From: Acidobacteriota bacterium
GTDB taxonomy: Bacteria > Acidobacteriota > Terriglobia > Bryobacterales > Bryobacteraceae
Reading direction: 5' to 3'
Assembly (NCBI GenBank): GCA_016871155.1
Contig: VFZO01000006.1
Coordinates: 1-64,000, forward strand
Length of the DNA: 64,000 nucleotides
How positions within the stretch are numbered: position 1 is the first letter of the stretch; every line of letters starts with the position of its first letter. The position numbers were made by a program, and so were the translations under genes. This document shows positions 1 to 9,889 of this stretch, piece after piece. The notes under the pieces were generated by a model that saw only the letters and a program-made list of their open reading frames with translations, did no database searches and was not told the origin of the DNA.

Positions 1-1
1 T

Positions 2-85
2 ATCCGCGTGATCTGCGAGCAGCGCGGCGAACCGCCCACGGCGCTGTTCGAGGCGTTGATGGACAAAGTCAGGAGCTACACGTAG
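2..85 (+). CDS. C-terminal end of a CDS truncated by the window edge (…ICEQRGEPPTALFEALMDKVRSYT*)
   Basis: Open frame from the window start to TAG at 83-85, overlapping the GTG start of the next gene by 1 nt. Confidence 0.45.
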   Translation: MRVICEQRGEPPTALFEALMDKVRSYT

Positions 86-1443
86 TGCCCCGCGAACACC
101 TTCTCAAGATCGGAGTTTCCGGCGTGCGCGGGGTTGTGGGCGAGTTCCTCACACCGTCTCTCACGCTCAACTTCGCCCAGGCGTTCGGCACCTACGTGGG
201 GCGAGGGCGCGTTGTCGTAGGGCGGGACACACGGACGTCCGGTCCCATGCTGCAGCACGCCGTGCACTGCGGTCTGCTGGCCGCCGGTTGCGATGTCATC
301 GACGTGGGCGTGCTTCCCACGCCCACCATGCAGATCTACGTGCAGCACACCGGGGCGCGCGGCGGCATCGGGCTGACCGCTTCGCACAACCCCCCTGAGT
401 ACAACGCTCTGAAGCTATTCAACGCCGCCGGCCAGTTCTTCAATCACTACGAGCGTAACGAACTGCTGGACCTCTATAACCAGCGGGATTTCGCCCAGGC
501 ATCCAATGCCGAAACCGGCGCCGTGCGCCAGGACCAGGGCAGCGCGAAGGCGGTTCATATCGCGCGCGTTCTGAAGCATGTCGATGCCGGCCGCATCAAG
601 CGCCGGCGCTTTAAGGTCGCGCTGGACGCCGTGAATGGCGCCGGGTCCGTGATGTCGCCCGATTTCCTTACCGAAGCCCTCGGCTGCCGCCTGGAAGCCA
701 TTTCCATCGACCCCACGAAGGTCTTTCCGCGCGTGGCCGAACCGCGGCCAGAAACACTTGGCGAGCTCTCCGAACTGGTCCGCAGGACCGGCGCCGATGC
801 CGGCTTCGCACAGGATCCCGACGCCGACCGCCTGGCGATCGCCGACGAGACGGGCCGCGTTCTCGACAACGACGACGTTCTGGCGCTGGCCGTGCTGCGC
901 GCCTTGGCCAACGTTCCCGGCGACGTCGTCGTCAACCTTACCACCTCCTCCGTCATCGACGATATCGCCCGCACGTTTAATCGCAAGGTCCATCGCACGC
1001 CGGTTGGCGAGGCCAATGTTGTTGACATGATGAACGCCGTAAACGCGTCGATCGGCGGAGAGGGCTCCGCCGGCGGAGTCATCTTCCCGGCCGTCCAACT
1101 CTGCCGCGATTCCTATATCGCCATGGCGTTTCTGCTGGACCTGATGGCGGAGACCGGCAAACCGGTTTCGGAGATCGTCGGGTCGCTGCCGCGCTACACC
1201 CGCCTGGCGGGCAAAGTGCCGTTTCAACACGGCCGGCTGAGCGGCCTGATGCAGGCGCTTGAAGCGGCACACCCGGATGCGGGAACGGACAAGACCGACG
1301 GGCTGAAGCTGCTTTGGCCGGACAAGTGGCTGCATGTCCGCGCGTCGAATACCGAACCGCTGCTGCGCCTGGCGGTGGAGGCCCGTGCCGAAGAGGCTGC
1401 CCGCCGGTTATATGATTCTTCGTGGAGACTACTTACCGGATGA
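85..1443 (+). CDS. glmM: Phosphohexomutase (phosphoglucosamine mutase / phosphomannomutase family)
   Basis: 452 aa; TASHNP active-site motif, GVSGVRG N-terminus, DPDADRLA metal loop, C-terminal RASNTEPLLR phosphate loop. Confidence 0.85.
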   Translation: MPREHLLKIGVSGVRGVVGEFLTPSLTLNFAQAFGTYVGRGRVVVGRDTRTSGPMLQHAVHCGLLAAGCDVIDVGVLPTPTMQIYVQHTGARGGIGLTASHNPPEYNALKLFNAAGQFFNHYERNELLDLYNQRDFAQASNAETGAVRQDQGSAKAVHIARVLKHVDAGRIKRRRFKVALDAVNGAGSVMSPDFLTEALGCRLEAISIDPTKVFPRVAEPRPETLGELSELVRRTGADAGFAQDPDADRLAIADETGRVLDNDDVLALAVLRALANVPGDVVVNLTTSSVIDDIARTFNRKVHRTPVGEANVVDMMNAVNASIGGEGSAGGVIFPAVQLCRDSYIAMAFLLDLMAETGKPVSEIVGSLPRYTRLAGKVPFQHGRLSGLMQALEAAHPDAGTDKTDGLKLLWPDKWLHVRASNTEPLLRLAVEARAEEAARRLYDSSWRLLTG

Positions 1444-3941
1444 CACATCGCGCTCTGCTCCTGCTTCTCGCCGCTGGCCTCGCACTGGCGCAGCGAAAGG
1501 CCGAGTACGGAGCGCCGGTCTCCGATGAAGCGGCCCGCGTGTATGCCTCCGCCAAGACCGGCGGCAATTACATGCAGGCCTACTACATTCCCGCCACCGC
1601 CTCCACGCCGTGGCGGCCGTGCTTCTCGCCGGACGGCGAGTGGATCGCCTTCTCCATGGCCGGTTCCATTTGGAAGATTCCTCGCGAGGGCGGCACGGCC
1701 GAGCAGCTTACGGCCAACAAGACCTACGACTCTTCACCCGTCTGGTCCCCCGACGGCCGCTACATCGCCTATACCGCCGATCACGCGTATTTGCACGTGC
1801 GCCTGATGCTGCTCGATTTACAGACCGGCGAATCCCGCGCGCTCACGCAGGGCGAGAGCGTCAACCTGGACCCCGCGTGGTCGCCCGATGGCAAGTCCAT
1901 CGTCTATGTCTCCACCGCCGCCAAAGGCTGGTTTCACCTCCATCGCGCCGACATCGCCTCCGGCCGTATCCAACAGCTCACCACGGACCACCTCTTTCCG
2001 CGCTCCCGCCTCTACTTCGGCGCCATGGACCTTCACATTCAGCCGTCTGTTTCGCCCGATGGCCGCGAGCTTCTGCTGGTTTCGAATCGAAACATCCCGC
2101 TGGGCTCGGGCGGCATCTGGCGCGCGCCGCTGACGCAGGATCCCATGGCTGACGCCGCGCTGTTGCTGAAGGAAGAGACGCTCTACCGCACGCGGCCGCA
2201 ATGGTCGCCCGACGGTGCGCGGATTCTCTATAGCTCCCATCGCGGCAGCCAATACACGAACCTCTACCTCATCCCGGCTAAGGGCGGTGAGCCCTACCAA
2301 TTGACCTACGACGAATGGGACCACTTCGATCCGCGCTGGTCGCCCGACGGCGACCAGATGGTCTATGTGTCCAACCGCCAGGGCGTTTCGGAGTTGCGCC
2401 TGCGCGGCTCGTTTACCGGCGAGGACGTGCCCATCGCGATTCGGGACCGGAAGCCCAAGGGTCCCACAGGCACGCTTTCCGTCGCCCTCGCGGGCCCCGC
2501 GCGTATTCAGCTCACGGGTTCCGATGGCAAAGCGTACGCGCCCGCCACCGCCTTTCAGCGCGTGGCCGCGCGCGCCCAGCACTTCGACTTCTTTCATGTG
2601 AACGGCGCTTTCAAAGTAGATCTGCCCGCCGGGGAAACGACACTCATCGTCATGAACGGATTGGAGCGCATTCCAGTTACGCGCAAGGTCACCATTCAGC
2701 CCGGGCAGACGGCGGCGGTGAACGTCGCGCTCGAGCGTTTCACCGATTGGAAGGCGCGCGGCTGGTATTCCGGGTCGGACCACATTCACATGAACTATGG
2801 TGGGAACCTCCACAATACGCCGGAAAACATGTTGTTCATGGCTGCGGCGGAGGATCTCGACGTCGTCGGCGAGAAGATCGCCAATAAGGACAATCGCGTC
2901 TTCGACCATCAGTTTTTCGACGGGCCTTTCGACACGAAACGCTCCACCCCCGGGCGCATTCTCTCGTTCGGCCAGGAGTGGCGGCCGCCTTTCTGGGGCC
3001 ATCTGAACCTCATCAATTTATCCAAGCACCTGATCGCGCCCTTCACAACCGGCTACGAGGAAACCGCCATCGACAGCCTTTATCCCTCGAGCACCGACAT
3101 CTATCGGGCCGCCGTCAAACAGGGCGCGCTGGGCGGTTTCGTGCATGCGTTCCCGGCCGAGCCTGAAAAGAACGGCTACGGCCTGGCGCGCGGTTTCGCG
3201 CACGACATGGCGCTGGAGTCCTTCCAATACATCGAGATCATGACCAGCGCCACCTACGCCATGCATGGCGCGCGCGTCTGGCACCGGGCCCTGAACTGCG
3301 GTTACCGCATTACCGCCGCTGGCGGAGAGGACTCCATCACCGGTCTGCACCGCACACCGATCCTTGGCTCCGGCCGTATGTACGCCTACATGGGCCCGAA
3401 ACTCACCTGGCAAGGCTGGGTGGAGGCGATTCGCAAGGGCCGCACCTTTGTTACCAACGGCCCGCTGCTCAGCCTGACGGTGAACGGGCAGCGCCCCGGC
3501 AGCCAGATCGACGTAACGCCCGGCGCCTCGGTGCGCGTAGCCGCGATCGTGGAGTCCGCGTTTCCTGTCGACAAGGTCGAGCTTTTCCTGAACGGCGAAC
3601 CGGTTCAATCCGTCGATGCCGCGCCGGCTCGCAGGCATGCCTGGAACTGGACCATCCCCATCCCCCGCAGCGGCTGGCTTACGCTCCGCGCCACGTCGTC
3701 AAAGGCCGCGCCGCTGGCCGACGACACACATCTTTACGCCGAAACCAGCCCGGTCTACGTGATCGCAGGCGGCAAGCCCATCCGTTCCAAGAAAGACGCC
3801 GAGTACTTCCTTCGCTGGATCGACGACGTGGCGCATCAAGCCGAGACCGATCCCAACTGGCGTTCCGAAAAAGAGAAGGCGCACGTGCGCGCTCAGTTCG
3901 ACGAAGCCGCGCGCCGGCTGCGCGAGCGAGCCGTGGACTAG
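1440..3941 (+). CDS. Secreted TolB/PD40-like beta-propeller fused to a CehA/McbA (PHP-like) metallohydrolase domain
   Basis: Start at 1440 (ATGA overlap with upstream stop); signal peptide MTHRALLLLLAAGLALA|Q; repeated 'WSPDG' PD40 motifs; C-terminal 'YSGSDHIHMNYGG'. Confidence 0.8.
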   Translation: MTHRALLLLLAAGLALAQRKAEYGAPVSDEAARVYASAKTGGNYMQAYYIPATASTPWRPCFSPDGEWIAFSMAGSIWKIPREGGTAEQLTANKTYDSSPVWSPDGRYIAYTADHAYLHVRLMLLDLQTGESRALTQGESVNLDPAWSPDGKSIVYVSTAAKGWFHLHRADIASGRIQQLTTDHLFPRSRLYFGAMDLHIQPSVSPDGRELLLVSNRNIPLGSGGIWRAPLTQDPMADAALLLKEETLYRTRPQWSPDGARILYSSHRGSQYTNLYLIPAKGGEPYQLTYDEWDHFDPRWSPDGDQMVYVSNRQGVSELRLRGSFTGEDVPIAIRDRKPKGPTGTLSVALAGPARIQLTGSDGKAYAPATAFQRVAARAQHFDFFHVNGAFKVDLPAGETTLIVMNGLERIPVTRKVTIQPGQTAAVNVALERFTDWKARGWYSGSDHIHMNYGGNLHNTPENMLFMAAAEDLDVVGEKIANKDNRVFDHQFFDGPFDTKRSTPGRILSFGQEWRPPFWGHLNLINLSKHLIAPFTTGYEETAIDSLYPSSTDIYRAAVKQGALGGFVHAFPAEPEKNGYGLARGFAHDMALESFQYIEIMTSATYAMHGARVWHRALNCGYRITAAGGEDSITGLHRTPILGSGRMYAYMGPKLTWQGWVEAIRKGRTFVTNGPLLSLTVNGQRPGSQIDVTPGASVRVAAIVESAFPVDKVELFLNGEPVQSVDAAPARRHAWNWTIPIPRSGWLTLRATSSKAAPLADDTHLYAETSPVYVIAGGKPIRSKKDAEYFLRWIDDVAHQAETDPNWRSEKEKAHVRAQFDEAARRLRERAVD

Positions 3942-4277
3942 CTACAAGCGGTCCTTGGGATCCTCATCCGGTGACGGCACGTCGGGCTCCGTTACCTTGT
4001 ACTCGATTTCGCCGGGCAGCGTGCGCCCGAACCGGCGCATCTCCATCTCGATGTCCTGCCCTTCCTGCAGCGACTTCACCCGTTTCCGCTTTTCCTCGAT
4101 CGTCAAATGCAGGTCCGATTGCTTCCGGTGGAGCGCCTGAATTTTGTCCAGCTTCGCTCGCAGCGCGCTGATTCCGTGCTGCCCCTGCAGCGCGAATGCC
4201 GTGTAGACACACAGAAAGCCCGCACCGGCGACCATGCCAAGCCGCCGCCACTTCACGGAGATGCCGTTTCGAAACAA
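3942..4277 (-). CDS. FtsB/DivIC-like septum formation initiator (one TM segment plus coiled coil)
   Basis: Short protein with N-terminal TM and coiled coil 'LRAKLDKIQALHRKQSDLHLTIEEKRKRVKSLQ'; start codon ambiguous. Confidence 0.6.
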   Translation of the reverse strand: MFRNGISVKWRRLGMVAGAGFLCVYTAFALQGQHGISALRAKLDKIQALHRKQSDLHLTIEEKRKRVKSLQEGQDIEMEMRRFGRTLPGEIEYKVTEPDVPSPDEDPKDRL

Positions 4278-4302
4278 CAGATAGCCCTTATTTGTTTATA
4301 AT
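4266..4302. promoter_or_regulatory. Candidate cutA promoter: TATAAT at 4297-4302, preceded by perfect palindrome GTTTCGAAAC (4266-4275)
   Basis: Perfect consensus -10 box in the short gap between the divergent ftsB-like and cutA genes; no strong -35 seen. Confidence 0.4.
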
Positions 4303-4331
4303 CTGCTTTTGTTCGAAATCCAAGTCCCAAG

Positions 4332-4673
4332 ATGACGGATAAGTTAATCGTTCTCTCCACATGCCCGTCCATCGACGAGGCGAATCGTCTTGCCCGCGGT
4401 CTGGTTGAGGAGCGCTTGGCCGCATGCGTGAATCTGATTCCGGGCGCGCGGAGCGTCTATCGCTGGCAGGGCGCCATTGAGGAAAGCGATGAAGTACTGC
4501 TCATTATCAAGACGCGGCGCGATTTGCTTGATAAGCTAGGCAAACGTCTTTCGCAACTGCATACCTACGAAGTGCCCGAAGCGATTGCTATCCCCATCCT
4601 CGACGGTCTGCCCGCGTACCTCGACTGGCTGGACAGGGAGCTCAAATCTGAAACAAGGGAGGTCGAGCCTTGA
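4332..4673 (+). CDS. cutA: Divalent cation tolerance protein CutA
   Basis: LSTCPSIDEANRLARGLVEERLAACVNLIPGARSVYRWQGAIEESDEVLLIIKT…YEVPEAIAIPI is a full CutA pattern. Confidence 0.93.
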   Translation: MTDKLIVLSTCPSIDEANRLARGLVEERLAACVNLIPGARSVYRWQGAIEESDEVLLIIKTRRDLLDKLGKRLSQLHTYEVPEAIAIPILDGLPAYLDWLDRELKSETREVEP

Positions 4674-5926
4674 AGCCGACCGCAACACGTCACTACGTCA
4701 TCGTTTTCGCCGTAACTCTCGCCGTACTCTCCTACATCGACCGCGTCGCCATCTCCACCGCCGCCCCGAATATCTCCAAGGACCTCGGTTTTTCCAAGAC
4801 CGATATGGGCCAGATCTTCGCCGCGTTTGGGCTCGCCTACGCGCTGTTCGAAATTCCCGGCGGCTGGATGGGCGATTGGATGGGTGCCCGCAAGGTTCTA
4901 ATGCGCATCGTGGTGTGGTGGAGTTTTTTCACCGCGGCCACAGGTTGGATGATGAACTTCTGGTCCATGTGGATCGCTCGCTTCCTTTTCGGCGCCGGTG
5001 AGGCCGGCTGCTTCCCGAACCTGACCAAGTCCTACACCACATGGCTGCCGCACGCCGAGCAGGTGCGCGCCCAAGGAATCACCTGGCTCGCGGCCCGCTG
5101 GGGCGGTGCCTTTACCGGCCCGCTGGTCATCGCCGTTTTCGCGCTGATGGACTGGCGCTCCGCCTTCGCGGTCTTTGGAGCCATCGGCATCGTCTGGGCG
5201 TTCTTCTTTTACCGCTGGTATCGGGACAACCCGGCGGACCACCCCGGTGTGAATAAAGCCGAGCTCTCGATCATCCAAGCCTCCGCGCAGCCCGCCGAAA
5301 GCCACGGCAACGTTCCGTGGGGAATTCTGGTCTCGCGCGGCAGCGTTTGGGGGTTGTGGCTGCAATACTTCCTGCTGTCCTACCCGTGGTACTTCTACAT
5401 CACTTGGCTGCCTACGTACCTGCAGGAGCATTGGAAGGTCTCCAAGGAAGAAGCGAGCTTCCTCGGCATCGCACCGCTGTTTTTCGGCGGCATCGGAGCT
5501 CTGTTTTCCGGCTGGCTCTCTCCGCGTCTGGGTAAGCAATGGAACGACACTAAACGCGCGCGCCGCCTTGTGGCTACGGTGGGTTTTGCCGGCGCGGCTG
5601 CGATGATGTTCTCCGTCACCCAGATGCCAACGCCCGTCACCGCCATGTTTGTCATGGGTATGGCCAGCTTCTGCAACGACCTTGTTATGCCGAATGCCTG
5701 GGGCGCCTGCATGGATGTGGGCGGCAAGCACGCCGGCACGCTGTCCGGTTCCATGAACATGTTCGGAAACTTCGCAGGGTTGGTTGCGCCGCTGGTGGCC
5801 CCCTACATCCTTCTCTACACCGCCAACGACTGGAACCAGGTGCTGACCGTGATGGCCTGCGTCTACGCCTGCGGCGCGTTTGTCTGGCCGTTCATCGATC
5901 CCGTCAAACCGTTGGAGCAACATTAG
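4670..5926 (+). CDS. MFS transporter (ACS/hexuronate-type)
   Basis: 418 aa, about 12 TM; 'GGWMGDWMGARKVLM' loop motif; TTG start in a TTGA overlap with the cutA stop. Confidence 0.85.
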   Translation: MKPTATRHYVIVFAVTLAVLSYIDRVAISTAAPNISKDLGFSKTDMGQIFAAFGLAYALFEIPGGWMGDWMGARKVLMRIVVWWSFFTAATGWMMNFWSMWIARFLFGAGEAGCFPNLTKSYTTWLPHAEQVRAQGITWLAARWGGAFTGPLVIAVFALMDWRSAFAVFGAIGIVWAFFFYRWYRDNPADHPGVNKAELSIIQASAQPAESHGNVPWGILVSRGSVWGLWLQYFLLSYPWYFYITWLPTYLQEHWKVSKEEASFLGIAPLFFGGIGALFSGWLSPRLGKQWNDTKRARRLVATVGFAGAAAMMFSVTQMPTPVTAMFVMGMASFCNDLVMPNAWGACMDVGGKHAGTLSGSMNMFGNFAGLVAPLVAPYILLYTANDWNQVLTVMACVYACGAFVWPFIDPVKPLEQH

Positions 5927-7105
5927 CTGCGAACGCTGTTTTTCATTCCCTACGCCCTCGCCGCGCAGGAGCCGAATGTGCTCTTCGACGGCAAATTGCA
6001 ACTCGTCGGCGAGTCGCGCATTCGCTTCGAGCGCCGCGTGCACAATGGGTTCGGAGCTTCACGCGATTTCGATGTCGCGCTGCAGCGGCAGCGAGTCGGC
6101 TTTGTCTACAAGCCCTCGAATACGTTCGAAATTAAAGTCGTGGGCCAAGACACACGCGCCCCGCTTTACGGAACCGGAGCGCCCAACTCAATGCGCGACG
6201 GCGCCGATCTGTACGAAGCCTACATCGACCTGTTTCCGAAGAAGAAGACCGGCTTTGCCGCCCGTTTCGGCCGCAGTGTCCTCAGCTATGGCGACACGCG
6301 GCTGATCGGTTCGCCGCAGTGGGCGAATCTCACGCGCAGCTACGACGTAGGGCGCCTGGAGTGGCGCACGGCCAAGAACACGTTCCAGATGATCTACGCC
6401 TCCCCGGTGCAGATCCGCATCTACCGCTTCAACCGTCCCACTTGGAATGAACACATCTGGGGTACCTACAACTTTTTTGGCAAGTGGGCCGAACTCTACG
6501 TGTTGCGTCACAATCAACCCGGTCTGCTGGAAAGCGTTGTCACCGGTGGACGGCTGATGAAGAACCTGCCTGGCAAATGGAAGCTGACGCTGGAGCCCGT
6601 TCTGCAGCGCGTCAAGCGCACGGCCGCCGTCCCCTCCACAGAAGGTGCGCAGGTCGTAACGTTCGCCCGCAAGATTGGCAACGTCGACAACGCGCTCGAA
6701 TACAAGTACGCCTCCTCCGGTTTCGACCAGATTTACCCGGCCGCGCACGACAAGCTGGGCCATGAGGATCTATTCGGCTGGCGCAATCTCCACAACTTCC
6801 GCTATTTCGGCACATGGCGGCCGAACAAGAACCTGGCATGGAGTTTCATGTACAACGCAAACTGGGTGGCCGATCCGCGGGTTGGCGTGTTCAATATTCC
6901 GAACCGGCTGATCGTCCGCGACCCCACCGGCCGGGCCGGGCGCTGGGCCGGGCATGAGGCCGACAGTTTCATCAATTGGCAGTACAGAAAATTTCTAACC
7001 CTGGGCGGCGGGTTCGGCGTCTTCGTGAATGGCGCTTACTTCCGGGCGACCACACCGAACCGTTCGCCGGCATTCGTGTACATCACCCACGTTTTTTCGA
7101 TGTAG
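5927..7105 (+). CDS. Secreted outer-membrane beta-barrel protein, alginate-export-like
   Basis: ORF track starts at GTG 5978, but the frame is open back to the MFS stop and encodes a signal peptide (L/M)RTLFFIPYALAA|QEP from CTG 5927, with GGAG at 5914-5917. Confidence 0.65.
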   Translation: MRTLFFIPYALAAQEPNVLFDGKLQLVGESRIRFERRVHNGFGASRDFDVALQRQRVGFVYKPSNTFEIKVVGQDTRAPLYGTGAPNSMRDGADLYEAYIDLFPKKKTGFAARFGRSVLSYGDTRLIGSPQWANLTRSYDVGRLEWRTAKNTFQMIYASPVQIRIYRFNRPTWNEHIWGTYNFFGKWAELYVLRHNQPGLLESVVTGGRLMKNLPGKWKLTLEPVLQRVKRTAAVPSTEGAQVVTFARKIGNVDNALEYKYASSGFDQIYPAAHDKLGHEDLFGWRNLHNFRYFGTWRPNKNLAWSFMYNANWVADPRVGVFNIPNRLIVRDPTGRAGRWAGHEADSFINWQYRKFLTLGGGFGVFVNGAYFRATTPNRSPAFVYITHVFSM

Positions 7106-7117
7106 ATTGAAGACAGC

Positions 7118-7519
7118 ATGATTGCAGCGCTGCTTCTGCCGTTGCTCTTCCAGATCCGCATCGACGAGAATCAGACCAAACGGGTGGGCCATTACACCGT
7201 CCGGCTGACGATCCCGGCGGACCCCGAGGTGCGTCCGTTGGGTGGAAGCGGCGGCGCGATGTGGGATATTCACGTAATCGACCGTCAAACCGGGCGAAAG
7301 ATCGTTTTTACCGAACAGGTCATCTGGCTGGATGCCATGGCCATGCGCACCGGCCCGCCCGTCTTGTTCACCTGGACGAAATCGTCGATCGACGCGTACT
7401 CCCGCTGCCGCCACGAACCGCGCGGCAAAACCTATGTTATGACGCTCTGCGAAGACTACGAACCCGGCGAGGACGGCAAACTACAGCGCACCAAAGCGCC
7501 GGCTAGGCGCGTACCTTAG
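7118..7519 (+). CDS. Hypothetical secreted or membrane-anchored protein
   Basis: 133 aa ORF following the alginate-export-like gene; hydrophobic N-terminus. Confidence 0.5.
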   Translation: MIAALLLPLLFQIRIDENQTKRVGHYTVRLTIPADPEVRPLGGSGGAMWDIHVIDRQTGRKIVFTEQVIWLDAMAMRTGPPVLFTWTKSSIDAYSRCRHEPRGKTYVMTLCEDYEPGEDGKLQRTKAPARRVP

Positions 7520-8759
7520 CGTAGTCGAAGAACTCGTTCACCAGGTGGTATTCCGGTTCCTTGTCGCGCTGCAAGTAGTAGGTGGGCAGCGGTGTCCGTT
7601 GGAAATCGGTCAGCTTCCGGCGGGTGGCCTTACCGTCTTCCCACTCGTAAAGCTCCACTTCGTGCGGGTTGAACGTATCGAGGAGACCGCGCTCCTTCGC
7701 GATGCGGAACAGGTTAACGTTGCCCGGTTCGTGCCCGCCGAGGAACATGCCGATCATGTCCAGGCGCAACTTGTCCTTGCCAAACATAACCAGGTTGGTC
7801 AGGTGGTCTTTCCCGATGCCGAATCCGTTGCCGTCGCGGCCGTAGATGCCCTCGATCACCGCCAAGCCGGTGTTCAGCGTTTGCGCGTTGTCGCAGGTCT
7901 TGTGGGCCCAAATCTCCTGGTGCACCGGACTCAACGAAGCCTTGCTTTGATACCGCGCATAGCCCATCTTTACGTGCCGGTCGAAGAACGAATTCACGCG
8001 GCGCTCCACTTCGGGGTGAATGTTCTCCTTCATGAAGTCCGGCACGCCCGTCACCATGTTCCAGCCCGGGCAGAACCGCACGTATGGCTTCACGACGAGA
8101 CCCTGTTCGTTCTTGGTCGCCAGCGTCATGCACATCCCGTGCGACTTCCATTTGGCGATGTTGAGAAGCCATGTGTCCTTCTCGTTCACAGGGGCGTAGT
8201 GCGGAATCTTCGTGTAGACCACCGGGTCCGGCACCTTGGTCCACGTCATCTCGTAGCCGTCGCGGAAGTTCCGCGCGCGGCGGTCCGGCTCGTTCACTTC
8301 CACGCCGTGCTTGTCGTTGATGTCGGCCATGCCGCGGTAATTCCACGTGTGGAAGTTGTTCGCCTCCAAGAAGTGGAACCGCTTCAGGCCTAGCTCCTTC
8401 AAACCCACGATAATGCCTTCGTAGAACTGCGGATCGGTGCCCGTGCCCCAGTTCTCCTCGTGCGGCCGCTCGTTGCGGACGCTGGTGAAGTTCGGCTTCA
8501 GCACGATTCGATGGGAAACCGGGATGCCTGCGTCGGCGGGCACGAATACCTCGCGCGCGAACGCGATGCCCTCGCGCAACTTCGCCGCCTCGTCCATCTT
8601 GTGCGGCACCTTGGTCTTCTTGATGAAGATCGCCTTCGGGTTGCGCTCCACGAACGGATGCACCGCGAAGTGTTGCTTGGGAACACGCGCCGGTGCACCC
8701 ACCAACGAATAGGGCGAGAGCAGGGCCGCTCCCAGCATGTGCCGTCGTGTCGGTTGCAT
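7503..8759 (-). CDS. DUF362-like protein with TAT-type signal
   Basis: 418 aa; N-terminus MQPTRRHMLGAALLS; 'IVLKPNFTS' and 'NIAKWKSHGMCMTLATKN' resemble DUF362. Confidence 0.65.
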   Translation of the reverse strand: MQPTRRHMLGAALLSPYSLVGAPARVPKQHFAVHPFVERNPKAIFIKKTKVPHKMDEAAKLREGIAFAREVFVPADAGIPVSHRIVLKPNFTSVRNERPHEENWGTGTDPQFYEGIIVGLKELGLKRFHFLEANNFHTWNYRGMADINDKHGVEVNEPDRRARNFRDGYEMTWTKVPDPVVYTKIPHYAPVNEKDTWLLNIAKWKSHGMCMTLATKNEQGLVVKPYVRFCPGWNMVTGVPDFMKENIHPEVERRVNSFFDRHVKMGYARYQSKASLSPVHQEIWAHKTCDNAQTLNTGLAVIEGIYGRDGNGFGIGKDHLTNLVMFGKDKLRLDMIGMFLGGHEPGNVNLFRIAKERGLLDTFNPHEVELYEWEDGKATRRKLTDFQRTPLPTYYLQRDKEPEYHLVNEFFDYAKVRA

Positions 8760-8768
8760 GATTAGATA

Positions 8769-9860
8769 TTACCGGAATGCAACCACGCCCACGTGCCGTA
8801 TCGACGGCGGAAACACTTCCGTCGTCTCGCCGCGTTTGTAAACCTTCAATTCCAGCGGCGGCGCCTCCGGCCGCAGCAGCGTGGCCGCCGAGTAGACTCC
8901 CTTCACGCGCGCCTGCATCTCCTCGGCCGGCGTGGAGCCGTAATGCAGGATATGCAGCAGGCCGCCTTCGGTGGCGAGTGGAATGGCCGCCTGCGCATTC
9001 CAAAGCCGCGCCGCCCGCCGCCGGTGCGTCACCAGGTCGATCACATCCAGCGCGAATTCGCTGGGGTCCTGAATCCGCCGGTTGTAGGCCACAACCTGTC
9101 CCTGCCCAAGGTTGAACACGCGGCGGTCCGGGTCTGTCTTCGTCAGACGGCCCGGCACGGCCGGCTCGGTGTCGATGACCAGCGTCGCGCCCGCCCGCGC
9201 CACGTCGAAGGCCGCTGGCGGCACGGTCTTCAACCCCGCCGCCACCAACGCCAATACACCGGCCGGCCGCGGCACGGTGGCCGTCAGCCGCGGGCTCGCC
9301 CCGCGCCGGTAGAGCAGATTCGCGATTTCGCTGGTAGGAATGCCGCGCTCCACAATCGCGGTGATCGCGGGGAGCGTTGGCTTTCCGAAAAGACTCTCGT
9401 TCGCGCGCAGCCACTGGGCCGTCCGTGCCAGCGCCCTCCAGGCCTCCATCGCCTTCGGGTCCTTCTTCTCCAGCGCCGCCCGGTAGCGCGGCTCCACCGA
9501 CAGCACAAAATTCCCGCCGTTCACGCGGGCTTCTGCCAGGGCCAGTTCCAGCGTGTCGAACGGAACGCCTCGCTCGGCGTTGTTGTATCGATGAGCCAGG
9601 ACGGGTGTCGCGCCCGGCGTCAGCGCGCGTTCATAAGCGGCAAGATATCCGCTGGAGTCCACCCACGGCTCACGGCTGGCGCTGGCCACGTCGGAGTCGC
9701 CGTCGCGCTTGGCCGCGTCCCGCGTTCCCGGCCACAGTCCGCGTGTGACGGCGCCGGCCACGGGCTCTTCGCCCAATATCTCATCGGGTTGCAGTTGCGC
9801 CGCCAGCGGATCGTCCCGCCGCGGCCATCGGAGCAGGAGCGGAGTAGGAATACTCAACAT
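8769..9860 (-). CDS. Hypothetical protein
   Basis: Long ORF with no closer match recognised; start at ATG 9860 or TTG 9893 (TTGA overlap with upstream gene). Confidence 0.55.
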   Translation of the reverse strand: MLSIPTPLLLRWPRRDDPLAAQLQPDEILGEEPVAGAVTRGLWPGTRDAAKRDGDSDVASASREPWVDSSGYLAAYERALTPGATPVLAHRYNNAERGVPFDTLELALAEARVNGGNFVLSVEPRYRAALEKKDPKAMEAWRALARTAQWLRANESLFGKPTLPAITAIVERGIPTSEIANLLYRRGASPRLTATVPRPAGVLALVAAGLKTVPPAAFDVARAGATLVIDTEPAVPGRLTKTDPDRRVFNLGQGQVVAYNRRIQDPSEFALDVIDLVTHRRRAARLWNAQAAIPLATEGGLLHILHYGSTPAEEMQARVKGVYSAATLLRPEAPPLELKVYKRGETTEVFPPSIRHVGVVAFR

Positions 9861-9889
9861 CCTATAGCATCGAGCGCGGCGCGGCGGGC

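Noticed and set aside
7118-7519. MIAALLLPLLF|QIRI as a ninth Q-rule example
   Set aside because: No small residue at -1; not a credible signal peptidase I site
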